A stretch of 64,000 nucleotides of DNA, taken from Pokkaliibacter sp046614695 (GTDB lineage Bacteria; Pseudomonadota; Gammaproteobacteria; Pseudomonadales; Balneatricaceae). The DNA lies in contig NZ_JBKKHQ010000026.1 in assembly GCF_046614695.1 (NCBI RefSeq), positions 1 through 64,000 of the forward strand. The letters are read 5' to 3'. Under the pieces are notes generated by a model. The model was not told the DNA's origin. It saw only the letters and a list, made by a program, of their open reading frames with translations, and ran no database searches. Positions 47,782-55,601 of the stretch are shown one piece after another. The position numbers and the translations under genes were made by a program. How positions within the stretch are numbered: position 1 is the first letter of the stretch; the number at the start of each line of letters is the position of its first letter.

Positions 47782-47821
47782 AAAAAAAACCACGCCGACA
47801 TCGCTGAGGGCGTGGTTTTTT
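47782..47821. terminator. Rho-independent terminator
   Basis: AACCACGCC (47788-47796) and GGCGTGGTT (47809-47817) form a 9-bp stem, with an A run before and a T run after, so it works on both strands. On the minus strand it ends the gene for the harpin-transglycosylase protein. Confidence 0.9.
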
Positions 47822-47855
47822 ATCAGACAAAGCCGCTGATTAGCTCACTAACAAC

Positions 47856-49241
47856 TTATGCTGCTGCAGCTCGCATTTCTTTAGCGTCTTGCTGCACGTC
47901 AGCTGCGTAGTCAATAGGATCAGTAGTACGTTTATAGGAGTCTTGAGCGCCTGGCGTCCAGTTATCACCGCCGTTGTACTTCTGCAGTTTGTTGGTCATG
48001 TCACCGCCTTTGTCGGCGAGGATCACGGCGGCCATTTCCACCTGATCAGACTGGCTGCTGTGGTCATAGCTGTGGCCTGCCTGCTGGGCGAACTTGTCAG
48101 AGTATGCCTCGCGCGTCGTGCCCTCAACCTGCATCACACCATCACCATTGGTGCCCTGGTCCGCACCCCATTGAGTCTCACGCTTGGCCTGAGCTGCCAG
48201 AATGTAGGGGTCAATGTCATGCTTTTCACCGGCGCTGACACAGTCATTCCACAGTTTTTCAGGCATACCCGCCGGGCAACCGCCCACGGCGCCGGTGCTA
48301 TCCGTACCGCCAGTGCTTTCGGTGCCCGCTGTTTCAGTATTGCCTGCAGGAGCGGAGTCACCCACAGGAGCAGAGTCGCCAGTCGGCTGAGCCACGGCTT
48401 TCTGCTGCAGACCGCTGGTGTCGATACCACCACCGCCCTGGCCGCCACCGCCGCCACCTTGACCACCGCCTACTCCCTGACCGCCACCAGCAGTGCTTTT
48501 CTGGCTAAAGGGATCAGAGGAACCGCCGGAGGTGGAGCTGTCAGGAGAGTTGCCTTTGAACATGTTCATCAGCATTTCCATGAACTGCTTCAGCATGTCG
48601 TTCATGCTGCCGCCTTCAGTGCCCTGGCCGCCACCAGTACCACCGCCGTTACCTTTACCCTGAGAGCTATCAGCGCCATCGCCTTTAGCCATCTTCATCA
48701 TCATTTCCAGCAGCATTTTCAGCATGTCCTTCATGGACATACCTTCGGTGCTCTGGCCGCCGCCAGTACCGCCACCGACACCATCGCCGCCTTTATTGCC
48801 CTGAGTCGAGTCGCTTGCGCCTTCGCCCTTGGCCATCTTCATCATCATTTCGATCAGCAGTTTCAGCATGTCTTTCATGGACATGTTGCCGGTACCTTCG
48901 CTACCACCAGTGCCGCCTGCACCGTCAGTTCCTTTGGTACCGTCAGTGCCGCCGCCCTGACCATTCTGAGAGCCAGAAGCGCCTTCGCCCTTGGCCATCT
49001 TCATCATCATTTCCAGCATCATTTTCAGCATGTCCTTCATGGACATCTTGTCGCTGCTGGAAAGGGAATCACTACCTGAAGTCGATTGACTGCGCTCATT
49101 AGGACCGCTGAAGTCAACCTGGCCACCTCTGCCTGTGGACTCACCGCCACGCATGCCGCCTGCATGCTGACCGTGACATCCACCTTCCGTGGTGGTCGTT
49201 GTCGTTGTTGTGGTCGTAGTGACCGAATTTAGTGGCATCAT
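47856..49241 (-). CDS. Harpin-like protein with C-terminal lytic-transglycosylase-like domain
   Basis: A 461-aa Gly-rich protein with no signal peptide. After a Thr run (residues 8-18) and the motif VDFSGPNE (42-49) come four Met-rich amphipathic helices at 66-85, 120-138, 168-187 and 213-230 (pattern SMKDMLKMLLEMMMKMAKG) between Gly/Ser/Asp linkers, the build of type III-secreted harpins. Residues 322-435 resemble a soluble lytic transglycosylase/lysozyme domain: ILAAQAKRETQWG with candidate catalytic E355, then NGDGVMQVEG. Two Cys (322, 334) flank its first helix. It could open peptidoglycan for secretion. GGGAGG lies eight bases before the ATG; a hrp box lies 128 bp upstream. Confidence 0.75.
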   Translation of the reverse strand: MMPLNSVTTTTTTTTTTTEGGCHGQHAGGMRGGESTGRGGQVDFSGPNERSQSTSGSDSLSSSDKMSMKDMLKMMLEMMMKMAKGEGASGSQNGQGGGTDGTKGTDGAGGTGGSEGTGNMSMKDMLKLLIEMMMKMAKGEGASDSTQGNKGGDGVGGGTGGGQSTEGMSMKDMLKMLLEMMMKMAKGDGADSSQGKGNGGGTGGGQGTEGGSMNDMLKQFMEMLMNMFKGNSPDSSTSGGSSDPFSQKSTAGGGQGVGGGQGGGGGGQGGGGIDTSGLQQKAVAQPTGDSAPVGDSAPAGNTETAGTESTGGTDSTGAVGGCPAGMPEKLWNDCVSAGEKHDIDPYILAAQAKRETQWGADQGTNGDGVMQVEGTTREAYSDKFAQQAGHSYDHSSQSDQVEMAAVILADKGGDMTNKLQKYNGGDNWTPGAQDSYKRTTDPIDYAADVQQDAKEMRAAAA

Positions 49242-49369
49242 CGTCGCAGCCTCCCAAGCCTTGATGAAAGCAGTTCACACGCCAATGGGTGGATAGGCAG
49301 CCCCCACAGGACAGATCCGAGACCGCTCTCACCGATCTGCACCAAAAAGACTACCTGGCATGAATCAAA

Positions 49370-49397
49370 TGAGTGGGCAATTCAGGGGCTGAGTTCC
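49370..49397 (-). promoter_or_regulatory. hrp box upstream of the harpin-transglycosylase gene
   Basis: On the minus strand it reads GGAACT-N15-CCACTCA (preceded by G, so GGGAACT). The HrpL ECF sigma factor consensus is GGAACC-N15/16-CCACNNA, so only the last base of the first block differs, in a position known to accept C or T. It is 128 bp before the ATG at 49241. Confidence 0.72.
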
Positions 49398-49495
49398 CCC
49401 TTTGCACCGCAAGGAGGCAGGAATGTGCAGGGAAATTGCGGCGATTCTGCAGGCTTTGACGTGCTACTACCATCAAATCACTTTAGCCAGACAGA

Positions 49496-49527
49496 AGTGC
49501 GAAAGTGCGAAAGTGCGAAAGTGCGAG
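49496..49527. repeat. Four tandem 8-bp repeats
   Basis: Unit AGTGCGAA occurs three times, plus a fourth copy ending in G. It lies downstream of the thaumatin-fusion gene terminator and outside any gene. Copy number may vary between strains. Confidence 0.85.
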
Positions 49528-49536
49528 CACGCTAAA

Positions 49537-49569
49537 ACAAAAAAGGCAGAGCCGAAGCCCTGCCTTTTT
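49537..49569 (-). terminator. Terminator of the harpin operon
   Basis: AAAAGGCAG and CTGCCTTTT pair around a GC-rich loop; A and T tracts lie on the two sides. It sits just after the stop of the thaumatin-fusion gene (minus strand). Confidence 0.85.
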
Positions 49570-49596
49570 GATCCGGATAACGTCCCTCGCGGGAGA

Positions 49597-51141
49597 TTAG
49601 TGGAAGGTAATGTTGAACTGGTTGGAAGTCGTACCCAGAGTGCTAAGGTCATCCTTAGGCACAACGTACGCCTGATCCGGATCCAGCTTGCTGTGCAGGT
49701 AATCCGATACCGCAGGATTGTTCTGCTCTGCAACGGTGGTCTTTTTCAGACCGATGACGTTACCGCTCGCATCCTTCGCCAGTGCATCATCAGGTGCACC
49801 TTTGGTCAGGTCTTCAGTCATACCGGAAGTTTTACCACCACCGTTAGGTGTAATAGTCATACCGCCGTTGAAGCCTTCGATGGCGGAAACGTCGTAGTAG
49901 TTGTTACCGTCAGCGTTGTTCAGCTTGAACTCGCCCAGAGTAGCGATGTCCTGGTCGTTAGAGACCTTACGAACGTTACCACCCCAACCTTCAGGCACTT
50001 CGATACCTTTGGTCTCGCCCGCTTTCAGGGTGACGTCAGGAATCTCGGCACAACCGGCGTTAGGCGTGAACTTGACAGTGATGTCCTTGCCCGTGTCGTT
50101 GGTCATGTTAAAGCCCTGAGTGCCTTCTGGCAGAGAGCCCGCCTGACCGACCGCATTGGCGCCATCAGTGTTGGCTACGCCTTGGGTATCACCGGCAGGA
50201 GCGGCATCACCCACAGGGGCTGCATCGCCAGTCGGCTGAGCAACGGCTTTCTGCTGCAGACCGCTGGTGTCGACACCACCGCCCTCGCCACCGCCGCCAC
50301 CTTGACCACCGCCTACTCCCTGACCGCCACCGCCACCACCGCCGCCGGCAGTGCTTTTCTGGCTGAAGGGATCAGAGGAACCGCTTGAGGTGGAGCTGTC
50401 AGGGGAGTTGCCTTTGAACATGTTCATCAGCATTTCCATGAACTGCTTCAGCATGTCATTCATGCCGCCACCACCACTGCTGTCGGTACCGCCGGTGCTG
50501 CCTGTGCCATCACCGCCTTTACCTTGAGTGGAATCGCCAGTGCCTTCGCCCTTGGCCATCTTCATCATCATTTCCAACAGCATTTTCAGCATGTCTTTCA
50601 TGGACATACCGTCGGTGCTCTGAGTGCCGTCGCCGCCACCCACACCGTTGCCATTGTTAGAGCCCTGAGTATTGCCGCCGGTATTGCTACCCTGAGTAGC
50701 ATCACCGGTGCCTTCACCCTTGGCCATCTTCATCATCATTTCCAGCAGCATTTTCAGCATGTCTTTCATGGACATGTTGCCGGTACCCTGGCTGCCGCTG
50801 GTGCCGTCAGCACCACCCACGCCCTTGGTACCATCGCTGCCGTTGGATTGACCATTCTGAGAGCTATCGGCACCTTCGCCTTTAGCCATCTTCATCATCA
50901 TTTCCAGCATCATTTTCAGCATGTCCTTCATGGACATCTGATCACTGCTACCCAGGGTATCGCTGCCCGAAGAGGACTGGCTGCTGCTGCGCTCGTTAGG
51001 GCCGCTGAAATCCACTGCGCCGGAACGTCCACCTGCCGCTTCGCCACCACGAACACCGCCACCGTGACCACCACCAAAACCGCCGCCTTCGGTCGTGGTC
51101 GTAGTAGTGGTTGTGGTAACACTATTGCTTAAAGGCATCAT
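49597..51141 (-). CDS. Harpin-like protein with C-terminal thaumatin-like domain
   Basis: A 514-aa Gly/Ser-rich protein without signal peptide. The N-terminal half matches the neighbouring harpin: Thr run, VDFSGPNE-type motif at 43-50, and Met-rich helices at 69-88, 123-142, 179-198 and 227-244. Residues about 340-435 look like a thaumatin-family domain: TLKAGETKGIEVPEGWGGNV matches the family LxxGxxxxIxVPxxWxGR pattern, and LGEFKLNNADGNNYYDVSAI then EGFNGGMTITP matches EFTLNG...FYDVSLVDGFNLPMxITP of plant thaumatins. Most of the eight disulfides are absent (only one Cys, 364). Lies 15 bp after the third harpin-like gene in one operon. Confidence 0.75.
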   Translation of the reverse strand: MMPLSNSVTTTTTTTTTEGGGFGGGHGGGVRGGEAAGGRSGAVDFSGPNERSSSQSSSGSDTLGSSDQMSMKDMLKMMLEMMMKMAKGEGADSSQNGQSNGSDGTKGVGGADGTSGSQGTGNMSMKDMLKMLLEMMMKMAKGEGTGDATQGSNTGGNTQGSNNGNGVGGGDGTQSTDGMSMKDMLKMLLEMMMKMAKGEGTGDSTQGKGGDGTGSTGGTDSSGGGGMNDMLKQFMEMLMNMFKGNSPDSSTSSGSSDPFSQKSTAGGGGGGGGQGVGGGQGGGGGEGGGVDTSGLQQKAVAQPTGDAAPVGDAAPAGDTQGVANTDGANAVGQAGSLPEGTQGFNMTNDTGKDITVKFTPNAGCAEIPDVTLKAGETKGIEVPEGWGGNVRKVSNDQDIATLGEFKLNNADGNNYYDVSAIEGFNGGMTITPNGGGKTSGMTEDLTKGAPDDALAKDASGNVIGLKKTTVAEQNNPAVSDYLHSKLDPDQAYVVPKDDLSTLGTTSNQFNITFH

Positions 51142-51156
51142 CGCACATTACTCCCG

Positions 51157-51792
51157 TTAGCCGACCTGGCCACCGCCAGTACCACCACCCGTAGAGCCGC
51201 CGCCGGTGCCACCTTTCATGACACTCATCATAGCGTCTACCACCGCAGAGATGATTTCTTTCATAGACATGCTGTCGCCACCCTTTTCACCACCGCTGGA
51301 TTTTTGGGCACCGTCAACACCGTTATTTTGTCCGCCAGCAGTATTCTGACCCTGTTGACCTGTGCCATCAGTGCCTTCGCCTTTGAACATCTTCATGATC
51401 ATTTCCATGAACTTCTTGAGCATGTCTTCGCTCATGCCAGTGCCATTGGCGTTGTCACCATTGTTCTGGCCGATGCCATCCGACTTACCGGTCCCGGTAC
51501 CACTATCCTTACCCTGACCAGTGCCATCAGCGCCTTCGCCTTTAGCCATCTTCATCATCATTTCGACGATCATCTTGACCAGATCCTGCATGGACATCTG
51601 ATCGCCGGAAGTGCTATCCGTGCCGGAGTTTTGGCCAACACTGGATTTCTCATTAGGACCACTGAAGTCCACCGCCTTGGAGCCACCCAAGTTGGACATA
51701 GCAGTATCAGTCACTTTGGATACGAACGAGCTGTCACCGCCAGATGAAAAGCCCGTGTTACCGCCTAAACCTGTAGAAGATCCAACATTCAT
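51157..51792 (-). CDS. Short harpin-like protein
   Basis: A 211-aa Gly-rich, Cys-free protein without signal peptide: classical harpin composition. It shares the VDFSGPNE motif (about 41-48) and has three Met-rich amphipathic helices (about 66-85, 120-137 and 174-194) separated by Gly/Asn/Thr linkers, ending in a Gly tail. It has no extra enzyme domain. The ATG at 51792 follows GGGGAGG at eight bases; the TTG one codon earlier is not needed. It heads the operon controlled by a consensus hrp box, so it is probably exported by a type III system as translocon helper or host-active harpin. Other harpin paralogues follow. Confidence 0.72.
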   Translation of the reverse strand: MNVGSSTGLGGNTGFSSGGDSSFVSKVTDTAMSNLGGSKAVDFSGPNEKSSVGQNSGTDSTSGDQMSMQDLVKMIVEMMMKMAKGEGADGTGQGKDSGTGTGKSDGIGQNNGDNANGTGMSEDMLKKFMEMIMKMFKGEGTDGTGQQGQNTAGGQNNGVDGAQKSSGGEKGGDSMSMKEIISAVVDAMMSVMKGGTGGGSTGGGTGGGQVG

Positions 51793-51825
51793 CAATCTAA
51801 CCTCCCCTAGAATTGATTCTGTTCT

Positions 51826-51853
51826 TAAGTGGGAGGTAAGAGTTTCTGGTTCC
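51826..51853 (-). promoter_or_regulatory. Consensus hrp box
   Basis: On the minus strand GGAACC-N15-CCACTTA, an exact match to the HrpL promoter consensus GGAACC-N15/16-CCACNNA. It ends 33 bp before the ATG of the first harpin-like gene. It links this operon to a HrpL-type ECF sigma factor and thus to a hrp-class type III secretion regulon. Confidence 0.85.
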
Positions 51854-51935
51854 TCGATCTGCTCATTTTTGCGCCACCCTTCTGCCTTCTATGTGGCGTC
51901 AGGGCGGACAAAGGTTCGCCAGTGAGCGGCAGAAG

Positions 51936-52850
51936 TCAGGCTGTACGGCGGGTAACGACCATGATGCCGGCCAGCACCAGTACGCCGCCGACAATAAAGG
52001 TGGTGGAGAGCTGATCGCCCAGAATGGTCGCGCCGAAGATGGCGGCAATGATGGGAGTCATGAAGGAGAACACGGCCAGACGGCTGGCCAGATACTTACG
52101 AAGCAGCGCCAACCAGCCAACAAAACTGAGGGTGCTGAGGATGATTGTCTGATACGTCATGCTCAGGGTTGAGCTAAAAGTCACATTCCAGTCGCTGAAC
52201 TGGCCCATCAGCGCCGCCATCGGAATCAACAGACAGGCAGTAAAGCCAAGCTCATACATCAGCGTCTTGACCGGCGAGGCTTCTGACAGGGAGGTGGCGC
52301 GTATGGCCACCGTAGTAATCCCCCAGAAGAACCCGGAAGCCAGGCCAATAAGATCTCCCAGTACGGCTTTGGCATCGACCGGTCCTGCGTTGATTAGCCC
52401 TTCGGAAAGGGCAAGGATCAGGCCGATAAAGGCCAGAGACATGCCCAGCCACTGGCGCTTGCTCAGCTGCTCTCCCGGCACCAGAAAATGCAGGCCCAGT
52501 GCTGTCCAGAGCGGTGAGGTGTAAAGGAACACGGCGATATGAGTCGCCGAAGTCAGCGTCAGGCCGAAGGTCACGCAGACAAACTCCATGGCAAACAGGA
52601 AACCTGCCAGCAGCCCAGGCCACAGACTGCCATCCGCCACGAAAAGCCGCTCCCGGCGCCAGAGCGCATAAGCCCACAGCAGCAGGGTGGCGCCCAGCGA
52701 GCGCACTCCCACCTGCGCCACCGTACCGATATCGTCCGCCGCCAGTTTGATAGCGATGGTCTGGGACGCCCAGATCGTACAAAGCACGATCATGATCGCG
52801 AAAGCTTTGCCATCAGGCGCTTGGCGTAATACAGGCAATGGGGCTGACAT
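51936..52850 (-). CDS. DMT-superfamily (EamA) exporter
   Basis: A 304-aa inner-membrane protein of the drug/metabolite transporter family, with ten predicted helices in two EamA repeats (VLCTIWASQTIAIKLAADD at the start of repeat one; GLASGFFWGITTVAIRATSL at the start of repeat two). The second repeat ends GGVLVLAGIMVV. Such proteins export amino acids or metabolites; substrate unknown. It lies after the harpin operon's promoter but is oriented the same way and is not likely part of that regulon. Confidence 0.88.
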   Translation of the reverse strand: MSAPLPVLRQAPDGKAFAIMIVLCTIWASQTIAIKLAADDIGTVAQVGVRSLGATLLLWAYALWRRERLFVADGSLWPGLLAGFLFAMEFVCVTFGLTLTSATHIAVFLYTSPLWTALGLHFLVPGEQLSKRQWLGMSLAFIGLILALSEGLINAGPVDAKAVLGDLIGLASGFFWGITTVAIRATSLSEASPVKTLMYELGFTACLLIPMAALMGQFSDWNVTFSSTLSMTYQTIILSTLSFVGWLALLRKYLASRLAVFSFMTPIIAAIFGATILGDQLSTTFIVGGVLVLAGIMVVTRRTA

Positions 52851-53002
52851 GCCGGCGGTCCTTGGAATCAGTCGATAAGAAAGAATAAAAGCTATCCGAA
52901 CGGATAAGCCCGCAGAGCATACTCCGCACGGCCCGACGGCACTATAGCCGCAGCGTTAAGCGCCGGAGCAACAACCCGACTATCGGCTGCAACAGCTGCA
53001 AT

Positions 53003-53035
53003 AAAAAGCCCCGGCATGCCGACGAGCACCGGGCC
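53003..53035 (-). terminator. Probable terminator after the PNPOx-like gene
   Basis: In the minus direction a GGCCCGG block and a CCGGGGC block flank a 14-nt loop and are followed by TTTTTATT. One bulged base weakens the stem. Confidence 0.5.
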
Positions 53036-53095
53036 AGGGCGGGGACTGCCAAACGGCAAAACCATCAGTGAATGAGATCAGCGCAGAAAGCCACC

Positions 53096-53743
53096 TTACA
53101 CAGAGGACGGATAAGGATGCTCCGTGCGCCAGAATCGGGGTAATGACGGAGCCTCGCCATCAGGCCGATCCGCGACGGGCTCACGAGCGCTGAGCTGCAG
53201 GGGAATCACCCCACTCCAGACCGGCAGGTTCTGATCCTCGGCATCATCACCCGTGGGCGCATTGCGTACCTTGCACGACCACTCCTCAATCTTGATCCGC
53301 AGTACCATCGTCGCCTTCAGCTCAATCTCATTGGCCATGCGCGCTTGGGTCGAGCGACCGGGGCTGATGTGATCGATAAAGGCAATCAGGCTCTCCTCTT
53401 TATGATCACCGGTGACTTCTTCCATGACCCCAAAAAGCACCGCCGAACGGTAGTTCATGGAGTGATTAAAAGCGGATTTGGCCATTACCAGACCGTCCAG
53501 CAGGGTGAAGCTCAGGCAACAGGTCTGGCCATTCATCAGCTGGCGCATCAGGCCATTACGGCTGTGCCCGTGAATATAGACATACTCACCCATGCGCCAG
53601 TGCGCCGTCGGCAGCACCGTGGTGCAATCGCCCGTCTGGCCCGCCACATGACAGATCAGACACTCATCAATAATGGCTTCCAGCTGCTCTCGGTCATCCA
53701 CCGCGCGCTTGGCGCCACGACGGACTCGGGTACGTTCTGACAT
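53096..53743 (-). CDS. Pyridoxamine 5'-phosphate oxidase-like FMN protein
   Basis: A 215-aa protein of the split-barrel flavin-binding family (COG3467 type). Visible stretches are LICHVAGQTGDCTTVLPTAH, YVYIHGHSRNG, CLSFTLLDGLVMAKSAFNHSMNYRS (shown in part) and VLRIKIEEWSCKVR. Such proteins bind FMN and often pair with a MocR-type regulator, as here. The exact substrate is unknown. It is divergent from the regulator across 166 bp. Confidence 0.85.
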   Translation of the reverse strand: MSERTRVRRGAKRAVDDREQLEAIIDECLICHVAGQTGDCTTVLPTAHWRMGEYVYIHGHSRNGLMRQLMNGQTCCLSFTLLDGLVMAKSAFNHSMNYRSAVLFGVMEEVTGDHKEESLIAFIDHISPGRSTQARMANEIELKATMVLRIKIEEWSCKVRNAPTGDDAEDQNLPVWSGVIPLQLSAREPVADRPDGEAPSLPRFWRTEHPYPSSV

Positions 53744-53909
53744 GGCGCTTACTCCCGTTGATAGCCACTACACTCAAGGCCCCGTCGCCACCTGAGTGCT
53801 CAGGTCTGCGGCGGTTGAATGGCGCCATCATCGGGTAAACATTGGCCCTACCAAAGAGCCATTCTGAAAAATATGATAGAGCCATTGATACTTCACCTTG
53901 AGTACCTCC

Positions 53910-55355
53910 ATGCTGGACCTGAACCAAATCCACCTGAGTGCGGATGGCACCCAACCGCGTTTTCGCCAGCTCTATCAGCAACTGCGCGACCAGATTCTGA
54001 CCGGCGTGTTGCAGGCTGGCACACGGCTACCCAGCTCTCGGGATCTGGCCAAAGCACTGGGCGTCAGTCGTAATACCGTCCTGCAAGCCTTTGAGCAGTT
54101 ACTGGCCGAGGGTTTTGTCAGTGGAAAAACCGGTGCCGGCACCTTTGTCCAGGCCCAGCCCAGTCAGGTATTACAACAGGCGAACCAACCCGGCCAGAGT
54201 CAGGCGGCGCCCGGTTTATCAGCACGGGGCGAACGTTTAACACAGGTCGATCGCGGCAATCCGGCCCGGGTGATTGCCCCGCTGTTTTCTGTTGGCATGC
54301 CAGCCCTCGACCTGTTTCCCTGGCTCGAATGGCGACGGCTGATGAACTACCAATGGCAACGCGGCGCGCAGTTGGCCGGGTATGGGGATCCGCAGGGCTA
54401 TCGTCCTCTTCGTGAAGCGCTGGCAACCTACCTGCGCGACAGCCGTGGTGTACGCTGCGAAGCCGATCAGATTCTGATTACCGCCGGTGCCCAGCAGGGC
54501 ATCGAGCTGGTCGCCCGCCTCTGTCTTAACCCCGGAGATCCGGTATGGATGGAGGATCCGGGCTATATCGGCGCCCTGGGTGGACTTCGCACTGCGGAGC
54601 TGACGTTAGTGCCGCGCACGCTGGATAACGAAGGCCTGTGCCTTGAGGAAAGCGACACGCCGCCGGGGCTGATCTATCTCACCCCATCGCACCAGTACCC
54701 TACCGGCGTCACCCTGAGCCTGAACCGTCGCCAGCAGCTGATCGACTATGCCCGCCGTCATGGCTGCTGGGTGCTGGAAGATGACTACGACTCGGAGTTT
54801 CGCTACGACAGCCGCCCGCTGGCATCCCTGCAAGGCATTGAGGGCGGCCAGAATGTGATCTACGTCGGCACGCTTTCGAAGGTGATGTTTCCGGCGCTGC
54901 GGTTGGGCTATCTGGTGCTGCCCAAATCCCTGGTGGCGCCCTTCTGCCGCTACCGCGCGCTAGTGGACTATCACCCGCCGCTCCATGCTCAGGCGGCAAC
55001 GGCGGCCTTTATCGAGGAAGGTCTGCTGGCCTCGCATATTCGCAAAATGCGCCACTGCTATCAGCGCCGACGGGATTTTCTCTGGCAGCATCTGGCTGAC
55101 CGTATGGGTGCGGCCATGCCGCCGCGTCCCCAGGCCGGGATGCACCTGTGCCTGCCGATTCAGGGTGATGATCAGGCGCTGGCACTGTCGGCCAATCAGC
55201 ATCGGATGAATATCCGCCCCTTGAGCAGCTATTGCCTGAACGCACCGGATCGCGGGCTATTGCTGGGTTATGCCGGCTACAGCGAAGAGACGATGGCCGC
55301 AGGCCTGGAGCGACTGTGGCCATTACTGGAACCGGCGCTTAAGACCTCGCTCTAG
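53910..55355 (+). CDS. MocR/PdxR-family transcriptional regulator
   Basis: A 481-aa fusion of an N-terminal GntR-type winged helix (QLYQQLRDQILTGVLQAGTRLPSSRDLAKALGVSRNTV in part) and a class I aminotransferase-like PLP domain (LITAGAQQGIELVARL, DPGYIGALGGL-like EDPGYIGAL, VGTLSKVMFPALRLGYL with the PLP-binding Lys). The start is the ATG at 53910; the ribosome binding site is weak, so a longer TTG start at 53898 cannot be excluded. MocR regulators sense PLP or a PLP-bound ligand and control a divergent gene, here the PNPOx-like protein. Confidence 0.9.
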   Translation: MLDLNQIHLSADGTQPRFRQLYQQLRDQILTGVLQAGTRLPSSRDLAKALGVSRNTVLQAFEQLLAEGFVSGKTGAGTFVQAQPSQVLQQANQPGQSQAAPGLSARGERLTQVDRGNPARVIAPLFSVGMPALDLFPWLEWRRLMNYQWQRGAQLAGYGDPQGYRPLREALATYLRDSRGVRCEADQILITAGAQQGIELVARLCLNPGDPVWMEDPGYIGALGGLRTAELTLVPRTLDNEGLCLEESDTPPGLIYLTPSHQYPTGVTLSLNRRQQLIDYARRHGCWVLEDDYDSEFRYDSRPLASLQGIEGGQNVIYVGTLSKVMFPALRLGYLVLPKSLVAPFCRYRALVDYHPPLHAQAATAAFIEEGLLASHIRKMRHCYQRRRDFLWQHLADRMGAAMPPRPQAGMHLCLPIQGDDQALALSANQHRMNIRPLSSYCLNAPDRGLLLGYAGYSEETMAAGLERLWPLLEPALKTSL

Positions 55356-55601
55356 GGCGCAGCTGCTGCAGACACGCCAGCCGATGGGCAGATCACGCCA
55401 GAAATGTTTCGGGGGCTGGTAACCCGGTGGCAAGTTTCTATAATCCGCAGCCTGATCATTTTCTGTTCAGTGCTGAATTGACTCCTGCGGGACAGACTTT
55501 CACGGTGCCCCCGGCCGACGGTGTGCTACCTATCCGAAAGTCGCTTAACAGCCGGTGCAGATCTGACCTACGCTTCTTACACGTTGCCATGAGACCGCAC
55601 C

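Larger units (their letters stand above)
49242..49596. other. Intergenic region between harpin-like genes
   Basis: This 355-bp gap holds the terminator of the thaumatin-fusion gene (49537-49569), four tandem 8-bp repeats (49496-49527), and the hrp box at 49370-49397 for the gene to the left. No supported ORF. Confidence 0.7.

Noticed and set aside
49290..49320. Possible third hrp box (CCACCCA with upstream block)
   Set aside because: The upstream hexamer at 15 or 16 bp spacing matches GGAACC at only two of six positions.
49597..51141. Long plus-strand reading frames opposite the harpin genes
   Set aside because: Long ORFs opposite Gly-rich repeats are expected from the skewed codon composition; their products are His/Ala/Thr-rich repeats with no family character.
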